Assembly (NCBI RefSeq): GCF_000626715.1
Contig: NZ_AQRA01000005.1
Location: 186,001-250,000 of the forward strand
Length of the DNA: 64,000 bases
Direction of reading: 5' to 3'
DNA from: Aquimarina atlantica
Lineage (GTDB): Bacteria; Bacteroidota; Bacteroidia; Flavobacteriales; Flavobacteriaceae
The notes below the pieces were generated by a model, which did not search any database, had not been told where the DNA came from, and saw nothing but the letters and a program-made list of their open reading frames with translations. The translations under genes and the position numbers were made by a program. This document shows, one piece after another, positions 9,278 to 18,244 of this stretch. Position 1 is the stretch's first letter. Each line of letters opens with the position of its first letter.

Positions 9278-9556
9278 TCACAAAACTGATGCTAGATGAG
9301 ATCTGGTATTAGAATTTTGTTCTTTTGAGTAGAACCCGAACTTAAAACCTACTTCTTCTACATATATATAACTTTGTATAGCAACATCATAGCAAATAGG
9401 CGCATTTAGTTCTTTCATAAGATCTATAATACGGTAGAGTTTTGTTTTTGAAATCCCCAGACGAGATGCTAATTGTTCTGGTGATCCTGTGGCTTGTAAA
9501 CGAGTGAGTTGATCTATTCGTTCTATAGTTTTAATGTGTTTAATAATAATACCCAT
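9278..9556 (-). CDS. Small helix-turn-helix DNA-binding protein, 92 aa
   Basis: Residues 12-60 form a winged-helix/HTH_11-like domain: helix IERIDQLTRLQ, then GSPEQLASRLGISKTKLYRI, which reads as helix-turn-helix with the recognition helix around KTKLYRIIDLM. A short wing-like strand (APICYDVAIQSYIYVEE) and a disordered tail follow. There is no ligand or receiver domain. Such short HTH proteins occur in Bacteroidota next to small peptide genes; here a 31-codon frame begins 72 bases upstream on the same strand. The target is unknown. It could regulate the tandem-module operon, which starts 405 bases downstream on the same strand. Confidence 0.7.
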   Translation of the reverse strand: MGIIIKHIKTIERIDQLTRLQATGSPEQLASRLGISKTKLYRIIDLMKELNAPICYDVAIQSYIYVEEVGFKFGFYSKEQNSNTRSHLASVL

Positions 9557-9627
9557 AACTAAGTTTTTTATGATTACTGTTTTTTAATACACTTTTATTC
9601 TGATCTATGATAAGCTTTCAACTGATC

Positions 9628-9723
9628 TTAAAATTCAAAATTTTCAACTTCTTGGGTAGGATAGTAGGAGGCGTAATCCAATTTAATAGGACTTAATATA
9701 GGTGAGAATCCTTTTTTGTTCAT
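9628..9723 (-). CDS. Putative 31-residue peptide
   Basis: An ATG at 9721-9723 opens a 31-codon frame that begins MNKKGFSPILSPIKLDYASYY and ends in the acidic PTQEVENFEF. A good Bacteroidota promoter precedes it on the minus strand: TATATTTG (plus 9752-9759) with TTTTG (plus 9780-9784) 20 bases upstream. There is no clear Shine-Dalgarno, as is common in this phylum. The small size, the promoter and the HTH gene just downstream support a real peptide, perhaps a precursor or regulator, but no homology is recognised. Confidence 0.4.
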   Translation of the reverse strand: MNKKGFSPILSPIKLDYASYYPTQEVENFEF

Positions 9724-9730
9724 TTTTTTG

Positions 9731-9759
9731 TATATTTGTTTGTGAGTAATACAAATATA
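9731..9759. promoter_or_regulatory. Mirrored -7 boxes and putative operator between the peptide and S24 repressor genes
   Basis: TATATTTGT (9731-9739) and ACAAATATA (9751-9759) form a perfect 9-bp inverted repeat with an 11-base spacer. Each arm is itself a TAnnTTTG -7 box pointing in opposite directions. The minus copy has a -33-like TTTTG 20 bases away; the plus copy has no obvious -33. To the right, TAGTT/AACTA dyads and a second TAGTTTAA repeat (about 9757-9800) could be further half-sites. The divergent S24 repressor gene makes this a natural autoregulatory operator. Confidence 0.45.
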
Positions 9760-9865
9760 GTTTAAAATATTGAACTAAACAAAATAATAGTTTAATATTT
9801 TGGTTATTTTGAAATGTGTAATATGTTTTTAAACTGGAAAGTTTATAATATTAACTTTTTTGAAT

Positions 9866-10594
9866 ATGGATTTACAAAAGATTAAGGAAATAGCAGACGA
9901 AAAAGGCAAGTTGATCAAGGATTTGATTGAAGAGACAGGGATTAAGAAAGGAACTCTTTTCAATTATATGAAAGGTAAAACAGCTATTACTTTAGAAGCT
10001 TTTCTAAAAATATCAGATGTTTTAAAAGTTCCGCCTTTAGAATTATTAGCTTTGGTTCAAAATATTAAACTTAATAATGATGCAGCAGAAATGATTCATG
10101 GTATAGAGTCTACTAATGATACTGGGCAGATCAAATCAAATTCTGTTAATGTCATGATGATTCCTTTAGTAAACCAATACGCATATGCGGGGTATTTAAG
10201 CGGTTTTGAAAATGAAAGTTATGTAGGAGAATTACCAAAAATGCCATATCTGGCAGATAGGCAATATAAAGGTAATTATGTATTTTTTGAGGTAAAAGGA
10301 GATTCGATGGATAATGGTAGTTATGAAAGTTATCTTGAAGGTGATCTTATTCTTTGCCGAGACGTAAGACAGGATTTTTGGAGTAGTAAATTACATATTA
10401 ATAAATGGGATTTTGTAATCGTGCATAAAGAAGAAGGAATTCTTTTAAAAAGAATTATAGAGCATGATGTTGAAAAAGGAATACTAACTCTCCATTCTTT
10501 AAATGATTATTATGAAGATATCCAGGTCCATATAAAAGATGTGGCCAAAATTTTTAATGTTGTCGATGTAAGAAGACACAGAAATAGACGATAA
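9866..10594 (+). CDS. XRE-family repressor with LexA/S24-type C-terminal domain
   Basis: Residues 1-60 form an XRE helix-turn-helix (KIKEIADEKGKLIKDLIEET, then GIKKGTLFNYMKGKTAITL), followed by a linker and an S24-like domain. The active-site serine lies in VKGDSMDNG near residue 153 and a candidate general-base lysine in GILLKRIIEH near residue 197, so self-cleavage or sensing through this domain is possible. I chose the ATG at 9866 because the HTH begins right there; a TTG six bases upstream is less likely. Phage-type or stress repressors have this layout. The gene faces away from the peptide/HTH pair and shares a divergent promoter region with it. No phage genes are nearby. Confidence 0.85.
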   Translation: MDLQKIKEIADEKGKLIKDLIEETGIKKGTLFNYMKGKTAITLEAFLKISDVLKVPPLELLALVQNIKLNNDAAEMIHGIESTNDTGQIKSNSVNVMMIPLVNQYAYAGYLSGFENESYVGELPKMPYLADRQYKGNYVFFEVKGDSMDNGSYESYLEGDLILCRDVRQDFWSSKLHINKWDFVIVHKEEGILLKRIIEHDVEKGILTLHSLNDYYEDIQVHIKDVAKIFNVVDVRRHRNRR

Positions 10595-10967
10595 TTATAA
10601 GTTTTTTTCAAAGAGTACGATATACAAGGATTATATATAAACTATTGTTTTTTTGCATATTGCTTCTTGACTAGCACTTCACTTTTTAAGATTGTACAAT
10701 TTCAATTCATAACCACAACTTTCTCTTTAGTTTGATTGATATTTCATTCTAAACAACTATTTCTTTTTGAAGTAATTTTTTCGAAAAGAATACGGCATTC
10801 CTTAAAACTAGAAATCGAGGTTAAATTAAGTTAATCTTTTTAACGTTAGGTTTACGATTTGTCATTATTATAGTAATGATTAAATAACGTTTCTATTTTA
10901 CTAATATTAAAATTTATATACAATTTTGGCTGGTAAATTTAGTATTAGTAAAATTTAAACTTAACAA
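10595..10967. promoter_or_regulatory. Leader region of the SusC operon with inverted repeats
   Basis: No gene is seen. Two inverted repeats stand out: TCATTA (10862-10867) with TAATGA (10874-10879), and a perfect 12-bp pair ATTTTACTAATA (10895-10906) with TATTAGTAAAAT (10943-10954) just before the SusC start. The second pair encloses TACAATTTTGG, which resembles but does not exactly match a -7 box. These could be operator or leader-RNA elements. Confidence 0.4.
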
Positions 10968-13900
10968 ATGAAAAGTTCATTAACACTTTTTTCAGTATTA
11001 TTTTACTTTTTTTCTACGGTAGTCAGCGGTCAGGAATCTAGTATTAAGGGAATAATTACAGATGGTCAAACCCCGCTTCCCGGAGCAAATGTTATGCTTC
11101 AGGAAATTCAAAAAGGGGTAGTAACAGATTTCGATGGTAATTTTGAAATCGTTGGAATTCAGGAAGGACAATACAGTATTGCTATTTCTTATCTTGGTTT
11201 TGAAGATAAGGTGATTTCAATTACGATACATCCAGGTGAAATTAAAAATTTAGGAAGTATTGAACTCGTTGCTTCTGCAGAAGCTCTGGATGAAGTTGTA
11301 GTTACAGCTTTGGGTATAGAAAAAGAAAAAAAACGGTTAGGATACTCGGTGCAAGAAGTGCAGGGAGATCAACTTACAACGGCAAGAGAAACGAATGTTA
11401 CAAACTCATTAGCTGGTCGTGCAGCAGGAGTGCAGATAACAGGAGGAGGATCGGGTGTAGGATCCACCTCATTAATTACAATACGTGGAGAAGGCTCTCT
11501 TATCCCAGGAAATAATTCTCCTTTGTTTGTGGTAGATGGTATCCCAATAAGTAATCGTACGATTAGTAACCGGGCCGAAGGAAATCTTGAAACAGATTAT
11601 GGTAATGGAGCACAGGATATTAATCCCGATGACATTAAATCTGTTTCAATTCTTAAAGGACCTAATGCAACAGCTCTTTATGGATCTCGTGGATTAAACG
11701 GAGTCGTTTTGATTACCACGAAATCTGCCGAAAGAACAAAAGGATTAGGAATTAGTTTTACTCAAAACGTAACTTTTGAAAATGCATTACGAATACCAAA
11801 ATATCAAAATCAATACGGTCAGGGTGCAGGAGGAGAATTTGCATTTCTTGATGGATTTGGAGGAGGTGTCAATGATAATATCGATGAGAGCTGGGGACCG
11901 CGTTTAAATGGTCAATTAATTCCTCAACATGATAGTCCAACAACTAGTGGGTTTAGAGCAGGAGATTTTGCAGTAAGGCCAAGGAATCCCGATGGTACTT
12001 TTGCAGATGAAATTATTCCTACACCATGGAAATCTAATCCCGATAATATCGAAGATTTTTTCAGAACAGGATCAACAATAACAACAAACCTGGCTTTAAC
12101 AGGAGGTAATGAATTTGGGAATTTAAGACTTTCCTTAACTAATTTAGAAAGTGAAGGCATTCTTCCAAATACAGATTACGACAGAAGAACATATGCATTA
12201 AATGGCTCTTATAATTTAGCAAAATGGTTAAAGGTCTCTTCGTCGGTTAACTACGTTAATAGTAAAAGTAATAATAGACCCAATAATTCTTATGGTACAG
12301 AGAATATCATGTATTTATGGGTTTGGTTTGGGCGCCAGATAGATATGAATTCGCTTCGAAACTATTGGCAACCTGGCCTCGAAGGGAGACAACAGTTTAA
12401 CTACAACTACAATTGGCATGATAATCCATTTTTTACATTACATGAAAACACTAATGGATTTGATAAAAATCGAATTTTTGGTAATGCCAGAGTAGATATA
12501 GACATTACGCCAAGCCTATCTCTGATGTTACGTACAGGTATTGATTATTTTAGTGAACTACGTGCCAGCAGACGTGCCTATAGTACGCAACGATTTGCAA
12601 AAGGACAGTATCGTGAAGATGATATTTTCTTTAAAGAGCAAAACACCGATTTTCTCCTACAGTATAATAAAGCCTTAAGTGAAGATTTTACAATGGGATT
12701 ATCATTGGGAGGTAATACCAGAGAAGAAGAAAACCGATATAAACGGATTAGCGCAAACTCGTTATCAGTTCCCGGAATTTATAATTTCGAAAATTCGGCA
12801 GAACCATTGTCAAAAACACAATTTAATGACAAGCGTAAAATCAATTCGTTATATGCGTTTGCTAACTTTTCGTATAAAAACTTTCTTTTTCTGGATATCA
12901 CAGGTAGAAATGATTGGTCCAGTACATTACCAAAAGATAATAACTCTTACTTCTATCCATCTGTAGGTCTTAGTGCTATCGTGTCTGATATGGTAGAGTT
13001 GCCAGAGATGTTTTCTTTTGTAAAACTTCGTGGAGGTTGGGCTGTCGTTGGTAACGATACCGATCCTTATGCACTTAGAAATACATTCTCATTTAATGAG
13101 CCTTTTGGTAATTTTCAACGGGTGAGTGCATCAGATATATTGCGAAACGAAAATTTAAAACCAGAAGAAGCTTCATCAACCGAAGTTGGAGCAGATATTC
13201 GATTTTTTAATAATCGCCTGGGATTTGATGTAACCTATTATAAATCTACTGTAAAAAATCAAATTCTAACCTTACCGGTATCTAATACATCTGGATTTGG
13301 ATCAAGGATTATTAATGCAGGTGAAATCGAAAATAAAGGATTAGAAGTTGTGCTAAATGCCAAACCTATTAAAAGTGAAGGTGGATTTACATGGGAAACC
13401 AATGTAAACTTTACCAGTGCACGTGGTGAAGTAAAATCTTTAATTGATGGTTTAGATACTTATGAGATATCCTCTAATTATGTTAATGTACTAGCACAGG
13501 TCGGAGGTAGAATGGGTGACATTTATGGTACAGGCCTGGTAACAGTAGACGACCCTAACAGTCCGTTTTTTGGCCAGGTAGTGCATAATGAAGATGGCTT
13601 TTCTGTACGGGATCCAAACTTAAAGAAATTAGGAAATTATAATCCCGATTTTACCGTAGGTTGGCAGAATACTTTTACCTACAAAGGATTTAATTTCGGG
13701 TTCTTGTTTGATTGGAGACAGGGAGGAGAAATTATGTCTAGAACAACTCTTATTGGAGGTACTTCGGGAATGATGGATTTTACAGCGGTAGGGAGAGAAT
13801 CAGGTATCATCTCAGAAGGGGTTATCCAAAACGCAGATGGAAGCTATAGACCAAATGACGTAGTGCTTTCTGGACGAGATTATTATTGGTGGCGCTATAA

Positions 13901-14177
13901 TCGTGGTAACGAAGAAATAGGGATATTTGATGCCTCTTTCTTAAAACTACGAGAAGTGCGATTGGGATATAATTTTCCTCAAAAAATCCTTAAGAAAACG
14001 ATTATTAAGAGCCTCTCGTTGTCATTGGTAGGTAGAAATTTAGCATTGTGGACAGAAAACCCTCATTTTGACCCAGAGACGATCTCTTTTAATGGAGGAA
14101 CAATCGTGCCAGGAGTCGAAGATATGGCATTACCAAGCTCTAGAAGCTATGGGATTAATCTAAATGTAACTTTCTAA
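10968..14177 (+). CDS. SusC/RagA-family TonB-dependent outer-membrane transporter
   Basis: The 1069-residue protein has a signal peptide (MKSSLTLFSVLFYFFSTVVS), a CarboxypepD_reg-like domain at about 25-105 (GIITDGQTPLPGANVMLQE), a plug domain with the SusC signature (AGRAAGVQITGGGSGVGST and LKGPNATALYGSRGLNGVV), and a long C-terminal 22-strand-type barrel ending in an aromatic-containing strand (NLNVTF). It imports substrate captured by the SusD partner using TonB energy. The SusD gene starts 10 bases after its stop and a phosphodiesterase follows, which suggests a phosphorylated organic substrate rather than a classical glycan. There is no ECF sigma/anti-sigma pair next to it; regulation probably lies in the 373-base upstream region. 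Confidence 0.95.
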   Translation: MKSSLTLFSVLFYFFSTVVSGQESSIKGIITDGQTPLPGANVMLQEIQKGVVTDFDGNFEIVGIQEGQYSIAISYLGFEDKVISITIHPGEIKNLGSIELVASAEALDEVVVTALGIEKEKKRLGYSVQEVQGDQLTTARETNVTNSLAGRAAGVQITGGGSGVGSTSLITIRGEGSLIPGNNSPLFVVDGIPISNRTISNRAEGNLETDYGNGAQDINPDDIKSVSILKGPNATALYGSRGLNGVVLITTKSAERTKGLGISFTQNVTFENALRIPKYQNQYGQGAGGEFAFLDGFGGGVNDNIDESWGPRLNGQLIPQHDSPTTSGFRAGDFAVRPRNPDGTFADEIIPTPWKSNPDNIEDFFRTGSTITTNLALTGGNEFGNLRLSLTNLESEGILPNTDYDRRTYALNGSYNLAKWLKVSSSVNYVNSKSNNRPNNSYGTENIMYLWVWFGRQIDMNSLRNYWQPGLEGRQQFNYNYNWHDNPFFTLHENTNGFDKNRIFGNARVDIDITPSLSLMLRTGIDYFSELRASRRAYSTQRFAKGQYREDDIFFKEQNTDFLLQYNKALSEDFTMGLSLGGNTREEENRYKRISANSLSVPGIYNFENSAEPLSKTQFNDKRKINSLYAFANFSYKNFLFLDITGRNDWSSTLPKDNNSYFYPSVGLSAIVSDMVELPEMFSFVKLRGGWAVVGNDTDPYALRNTFSFNEPFGNFQRVSASDILRNENLKPEEASSTEVGADIRFFNNRLGFDVTYYKSTVKNQILTLPVSNTSGFGSRIINAGEIENKGLEVVLNAKPIKSEGGFTWETNVNFTSARGEVKSLIDGLDTYEISSNYVNVLAQVGGRMGDIYGTGLVTVDDPNSPFFGQVVHNEDGFSVRDPNLKKLGNYNPDFTVGWQNTFTYKGFNFGFLFDWRQGGEIMSRTTLIGGTSGMMDFTAVGRESGIISEGVIQNADGSYRPNDVVLSGRDYYWWRYNRGNEEIGIFDASFLKLREVRLGYNFPQKILKKTIIKSLSLSLVGRNLALWTENPHFDPETISFNGGTIVPGVEDMALPSSRSYGINLNVTF

Positions 14178-14187
14178 AGCAATAAAG

Positions 14188-15624
14188 ATGAAAAAGTATA
14201 TAATAGTAATAATAACAATAGTAGTATCAGTACTATCCTGTACTAACGATTTTGAAGAAACGAATGCTAACCCCAACCAACCCGAAGAAGTAAGTTCAGA
14301 TTTATTATTATCTACAGTGATCTCTACTGTGGCGAATAGAGCAGCACAATCTGGATGGGATAGGGGTAATATTGTAGGACAGTTAACAGCAAAAATCAAT
14401 TTTACAGGTTTTGACCGTTATGAGTGGGGATCAGAATCTGGATTATGGAATGAATACTACGGGATTCTCCCAGAAATTGACCTTATTTTAAAAGCTTCAC
14501 TACAAAAAGAAACCAGAAATACAAGTTATGAAGGGATGGCATTAATTCTTAGATCTTATGTCTTTTCTATTCTAACAGATAATTGGGGAAATATTCCTTT
14601 TTCAGAAGCGATAGATGGTCAAAATAACAACTTCACTCCTAAATACGATAATCAACAGGAGATTTATACAGCAATCCTCCTGGATTTAAAAAAAGCAGAA
14701 GAACAACTGGCAATAGGACAGCCTATTCTTGGTGGTGATGTTTTGTATGGAGGCGACCTCGAAAAATGGAGAAAGCTGGCAAACTCGTTACGACTACGTT
14801 ATCTACTAAGAATTTCGAACAAAGTAGATGTTTCTTCAGAAATGAAAGAGATAGTAGATAGTGGTGTTTTTATAACTACCAATGCAGATAATGCAGCAGT
14901 ATCGTATCCGGCAACAACACAAATAGATTCTTGGCCCATAAGTACAGGTAGAATCGGGGGATTTGATGAACACCGACTTAGTGAAACCAGCGAGACCATT
15001 TTAAAACAATTTAATGACCAGCGTCTGTCAAAGTGGTTTCAGCCAACAGATAACCCAGATGATGATCCTAATCTTTTTGTAGGGTTAACTAATGGATTGA
15101 GTGAGGACAATGCATCAACATTTAATGGGGGAGCCAGTAATGTATCCAGAATAAATCAATCTTTTTTTTATGATTCTCCAAATAGCGTAAAAGCAGCGAT
15201 CATACAAGCAGCCGAAGTTCATTTCATCATTGCAGAAGCTGCACAACGTGGTTGGATCACTGCAGATGCTAAAACATCATACGAAAATGGAGTGAGATTA
15301 TCTTTTGAATATTGGGAGGTTAATCAAGATATCAATACTTATCTTGCACAAGCAGGTGTGGCATATGATGATAAGTTAGAAACCATAATTACTCAAAAAT
15401 GGTTAGCATCATTTTTGGTTGGTTTTGAAGCCTGGTATGATTTCAGAAGAACGGGATTACCTTCAGCAATTGTTCCGGGACCAGACAATGTAAATGGTGA
15501 TCGTGTACCTGTACGTTTTTTATATCCTGATAGCGAACAAACACTTAATAATGAGAGTTATGAGCAGGCAGTTTCTCAAATGGGAGGTAATGATATTAAT
15601 ATAAAAGGCTGGTGGGAAAACTAA
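14188..15624 (+). CDS. SusD/RagB-like nutrient-binding outer-membrane lipoprotein
   Basis: The 478-residue protein has a lipoprotein signal peptide with lipobox VLSC (Cys about 18). The mature start CTNDFEETNANPNQPEEV is typical of the SusD_2-type family. TPR-like helices follow (SYEGMALILRSYVFSILTDN with WGNIPFSEAID), as does the C-terminal FLVGFEAWYDFRRTGLP motif common in these proteins. It forms the lid over the SusC barrel and binds the substrate at the cell surface. It lies 10 bases behind SusC and 61 bases ahead of the phosphodiesterase, clearly one operon. Confidence 0.93.
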   Translation: MKKYIIVIITIVVSVLSCTNDFEETNANPNQPEEVSSDLLLSTVISTVANRAAQSGWDRGNIVGQLTAKINFTGFDRYEWGSESGLWNEYYGILPEIDLILKASLQKETRNTSYEGMALILRSYVFSILTDNWGNIPFSEAIDGQNNNFTPKYDNQQEIYTAILLDLKKAEEQLAIGQPILGGDVLYGGDLEKWRKLANSLRLRYLLRISNKVDVSSEMKEIVDSGVFITTNADNAAVSYPATTQIDSWPISTGRIGGFDEHRLSETSETILKQFNDQRLSKWFQPTDNPDDDPNLFVGLTNGLSEDNASTFNGGASNVSRINQSFFYDSPNSVKAAIIQAAEVHFIIAEAAQRGWITADAKTSYENGVRLSFEYWEVNQDINTYLAQAGVAYDDKLETIITQKWLASFLVGFEAWYDFRRTGLPSAIVPGPDNVNGDRVPVRFLYPDSEQTLNNESYEQAVSQMGGNDINIKGWWEN

Positions 15625-15685
15625 TGACTACCAGGTTTTGGGTAATGAAATTATGTTTAGAGCATAATAAATAAGAAAATAACAG

Positions 15686-16789
15686 ATGAAAAAAAATATA
15701 ATTTTTGTAATCACGCTTGCTTTGCATTTGTTTGCAGTTAAAGGTAATGCGCAAAAAGAAAATTCGCCAAAAGTAATCCTGATCACTTTAGATGGATTAC
15801 GTTGGCAGGAACTATACACAGGTGCCGATTCATTATTGGTAGCAAATAAGACGTATGTACATGATACTACAAAGTTAAAAACAGATTTTTGGAGGCCAAA
15901 AGCAAAAGATCGAAGAGAAGTTCTGATGCCATTTTTTTGGAAAAAAATCACTGCAATGGGGCAACTACACGGAAATAGAAACGCAGGAAGTAAAGTTGAT
16001 TTAACAAACAATATGTGGTTTTCATATCCGGGATACAATGAGATCTTAACCGGAGTTGCAGATGATAAGAATATCAATAGTAATAAAAAGATAAATAACC
16101 CAAATAAAACGGTATTGGAAATCACTAATAATCTACCAGGCTATAAAGGAAAAGTAGCTGCCTTTGGAAGCTGGGATGTGTTTCCGTATATCATAAATGA
16201 AGATCGTTCTGGGGTTCCTGTTAATGCAGGTTTTGAAGCTGTAACGGGAAATGATCTTAGTCAAAGAGAAATGTTTTTAAACCAGTTGCAGGATCAGGTT
16301 CCTAGTCCGTGGAGTTCAGTTCGTTTAGATGCTTTTACACATCACTATGCGGTAGAGCACATGAAGAAAAACCATCCTGACTTAGTGTATATTGCATATG
16401 GTGAAACAGATGATTTTGCTCATGATGGAGACTATGAAGCTTATTTAAGAGCTGCTCATAACACAGATAATATGATTAAAGAATTATGGGAGTTTACACA
16501 GCAGGATACATATTATAAAGATAATACCGTCTTTATTATCTCTACAGATCATGGTAGAGGAACAGATCCTCTAGATACCTGGAAGAGCCATGGAACAAAG
16601 ATAAAAAACGCAGGACAGGTATGGATTGTTGCTTTCGGAAAAGGAATAACAGCTTTGGGAGAGGTAAAAAATACCGAACAACTATACAGTAACCAAATAG
16701 CGGCTACTGTTGCTGCAGTTATGGGAAATGAATACTCTGTTGAAAATGCTGGTAAACCAATTAAGACGATCATAAAATCAAAAAAATAA
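15686..16789 (+). CDS. Secreted alkaline-phosphatase-superfamily phosphodiesterase
   Basis: A cleavable signal peptide (ending near KGNAQ) precedes an alkaline-phosphatase-type metal hydrolase domain. KVILITLDGLRWQE provides the first metal-binding Asp. NNMWFSYPGYNEILTG aligns with the nucleophile segment of nucleotide pyrophosphatases/phosphodiesterases (PTxTxPNHxxxxTG), with Ser apparently replacing the usual Thr. ETDDFAHDGDY and FIISTDHGRG supply further Asp/His ligands. The enzyme probably cleaves phosphoesters in the periplasm or at the surface, after or before uptake by the SusCD pair upstream. Sulfatase activity is less likely because no CxPxR formylglycine motif is present. The 367-aa length suits a single-domain family member. 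Confidence 0.8.
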   Translation: MKKNIIFVITLALHLFAVKGNAQKENSPKVILITLDGLRWQELYTGADSLLVANKTYVHDTTKLKTDFWRPKAKDRREVLMPFFWKKITAMGQLHGNRNAGSKVDLTNNMWFSYPGYNEILTGVADDKNINSNKKINNPNKTVLEITNNLPGYKGKVAAFGSWDVFPYIINEDRSGVPVNAGFEAVTGNDLSQREMFLNQLQDQVPSPWSSVRLDAFTHHYAVEHMKKNHPDLVYIAYGETDDFAHDGDYEAYLRAAHNTDNMIKELWEFTQQDTYYKDNTVFIISTDHGRGTDPLDTWKSHGTKIKNAGQVWIVAFGKGITALGEVKNTEQLYSNQIAATVAAVMGNEYSVENAGKPIKTIIKSKK

Positions 16790-16818
16790 CTATTTCTTAG
16801 TCAAAAAAGATAGTAGAT

Positions 16819-16897
16819 AAACTCTCACAAAATGTTCATCACTTATTTTTATATAAGCGAATGAATAATTATCAATGCATTTTGTGAGAGTTTTTTT
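16819..16897 (+). terminator. Rho-independent-type terminator after the SusCD operon
   Basis: AAACTCTCACAAAATG (16819-16834) and CATTTTGTGAGAGTTT (16878-16893) are perfect 16-bp complements, followed by TTTT. The loop is long (43 bases). Confidence 0.75.
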
Positions 16898-17032
16898 GGT
16901 TTTAAGGAGTATTCAGAATTTTTATTTCAAAAAGCAGTCATTACTTATCATTCTTTGATTGCTATTTATCATTCTTCTCTTTTTTTGTAACAACTCGAGT
17001 AAATTAACATCTTTACTATAAATGTGTTACCA

Positions 17033-17863
17033 ATGAATCCTAAAAATCTGTTTCCGGTATTAATATTCTCTGCTATTTTGTTATTTCTGTCATGTGAGCA
17101 AACCAAACCTTTAGAATCATCTAAAGAAAAAATACAATCACCTGGTATTGCTTTATTTGGTACATTCCATTTTGCCACTACTTCAGATTATTCGTCGATG
17201 GATCTTGATGATTTTAGATCTGCTAAAAGGCAAAAGGAAATTCGTTTGTTAATAGAAGCACTTAAAACATACAGGCCAACAAAAATTATGGTCGAATACC
17301 CTTACAGAAAAGAGGATAAACTTAATGATGATTATAAAGAATATCTTAATGGTACATACGCTCTAAGTATTAATGAAATTGATCAATTAGGTTTTCGTCT
17401 TGCCAAAGAGTTAGGGCACCAAAAACTGTATTGTATTGATCAAAAAATGTCACTTCCTTTTGGGCCATTGTCTAAGTATGCAGAACAATATGAAAAGCAA
17501 AAGTTTGAAACTTTTCTATCAAGTATCAAAGAAAATGATCGAGAAGATTCTAAGCGTTTAAAAAAGTCAACATTATTAGAGTATTTTGCGTATAAAAATT
17601 CAAATGAAGAAGATTTAAAAAATAAAAATCAATATTTAAAAGGAACTGCCCAGTTTGTTTCTGATTCAACCTATATTGGAGTGCAGTTTGTTTCAAAATG
17701 GTGGGAACGCAATTTTCATATTATGGCTAATATTGATATGCAAACTCAAAAAGAAGATAGACTTTTAGTTATTATAGGAGGAGCCCATAGAGCAGTTTTG
17801 AAAGATTTTTATGAAGATAGAGAAGATGTTAGATATGTTGAAATTTCAGACTATTTACATTAG
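17033..17863 (+). CDS. Lipoprotein of the TIKI/DUF5694-like family
   Basis: The signal peptide NLFPVLIFSAILLFLSC places the lipidated Cys near residue 22. The mature part begins with the GTFHF motif (IALFGTFHFATT), followed by RQKEIRLLIEALKTYRPTKI and VEYPYR, and ends with GGAHRAVLKDFYE. These are the paired Gly/His motifs of the TraB/ChaN/TIKI fold as seen in DUF5694 proteins. Metal-dependent hydrolase activity is a family-level inference; the substrate is unknown. I prefer ATG 17033 over GTG 17024 because it gives a standard lipoprotein leader. It stands alone, with a terminator before it and a long intergenic region after it. Confidence 0.7.
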   Translation: MNPKNLFPVLIFSAILLFLSCEQTKPLESSKEKIQSPGIALFGTFHFATTSDYSSMDLDDFRSAKRQKEIRLLIEALKTYRPTKIMVEYPYRKEDKLNDDYKEYLNGTYALSINEIDQLGFRLAKELGHQKLYCIDQKMSLPFGPLSKYAEQYEKQKFETFLSSIKENDREDSKRLKKSTLLEYFAYKNSNEEDLKNKNQYLKGTAQFVSDSTYIGVQFVSKWWERNFHIMANIDMQTQKEDRLLVIIGGAHRAVLKDFYEDREDVRYVEISDYLH

Positions 17864-18154
17864 AGTCACTTAGATACTTTGACTCTGGATTATTATTACA
17901 TATTGAATACCAAAATACAGTTTTTAGAATACTTCGAGCTAAGCAGTGGTATAGAAAGGTAGGTAAATGTAGATAATTTTGAAGATTGTTTAAATGCTTT
18001 AATAGTAAGAATATAAACTATAAAAATTTCAACTTTTTAGCATTTAAACCATGAGCATTTAGGAGTTGCAGATGTTTAAACCACCTTGGTATTTATTTAA
18101 ATTTTTTTAAAATAGTATAAGATATGTGTTAAGTAACACCTAGTTAAATATTCA

Positions 18155-18183
18155 CGTCATTTTTTATCCAATTCCCGTCATTT
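18155..18183 (+). promoter_or_regulatory. Direct repeats, likely AraC-family activator site
   Basis: CGTCATTT occurs at 18155-18162 and again at 18176-18183, exactly 21 bases (two helical turns) apart. The stretch CGTCATTTTTTATCCA recurs with one mismatch at 32261-32276, again with a second copy 21 bases on, in front of the TonB receptor. The second copy lies 27 bases before the -7 box here and 26 there. Paired direct repeats next to the promoter are how PchR/YbtA-type siderophore regulators bind; the AraC gene at 31.3-32.3 kb is the obvious candidate. Confidence 0.6.
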
Positions 18184-18202
18184 AGTTATTTCGATTGATA
18201 CT

Positions 18203-18237
18203 TAATTTTGTATTAAAATTTATTTAGATTAAATAAA
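18203..18237 (+). promoter_or_regulatory. Promoter with overlapping iron-box-like palindrome
   Basis: The -7 box TAATTTTG (18203-18210) fits the Bacteroidota TAnnTTTG pattern. The perfect inverted repeat TTTATTTA-GAT-TAAATAAA (18219-18237) begins 16 bases after the start of the box and would cover the transcription start, a position for a repressor. Related palindromes occur at 32324-32342 and 30800-30818. A Fur- or DtxR-type iron repressor is inferred. Confidence 0.65.
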
Positions 18238-18244
18238 AATAACA

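Larger units (their letters stand above)
17864..18244. other. Intergenic control region of the siderophore operon
   Basis: No gene is seen in these 381 bases. The right-hand 100 bases hold the promoter elements listed separately (direct repeats, -7 box and palindrome). The left part is AT-rich without clear structure. Confidence 0.6.

Noticed and set aside
9866..10594. Prophage based on the S24 repressor
   Set aside because: No integrase, structural or replication genes of a phage are nearby; SusC/SusD genes follow directly.
15686..16789. Sulfatase annotation for the third gene of the SusCD operon
   Set aside because: No formylglycine CxPxR or SxPxR motif; the nucleophile segment and metal ligands fit phosphodiesterases better.
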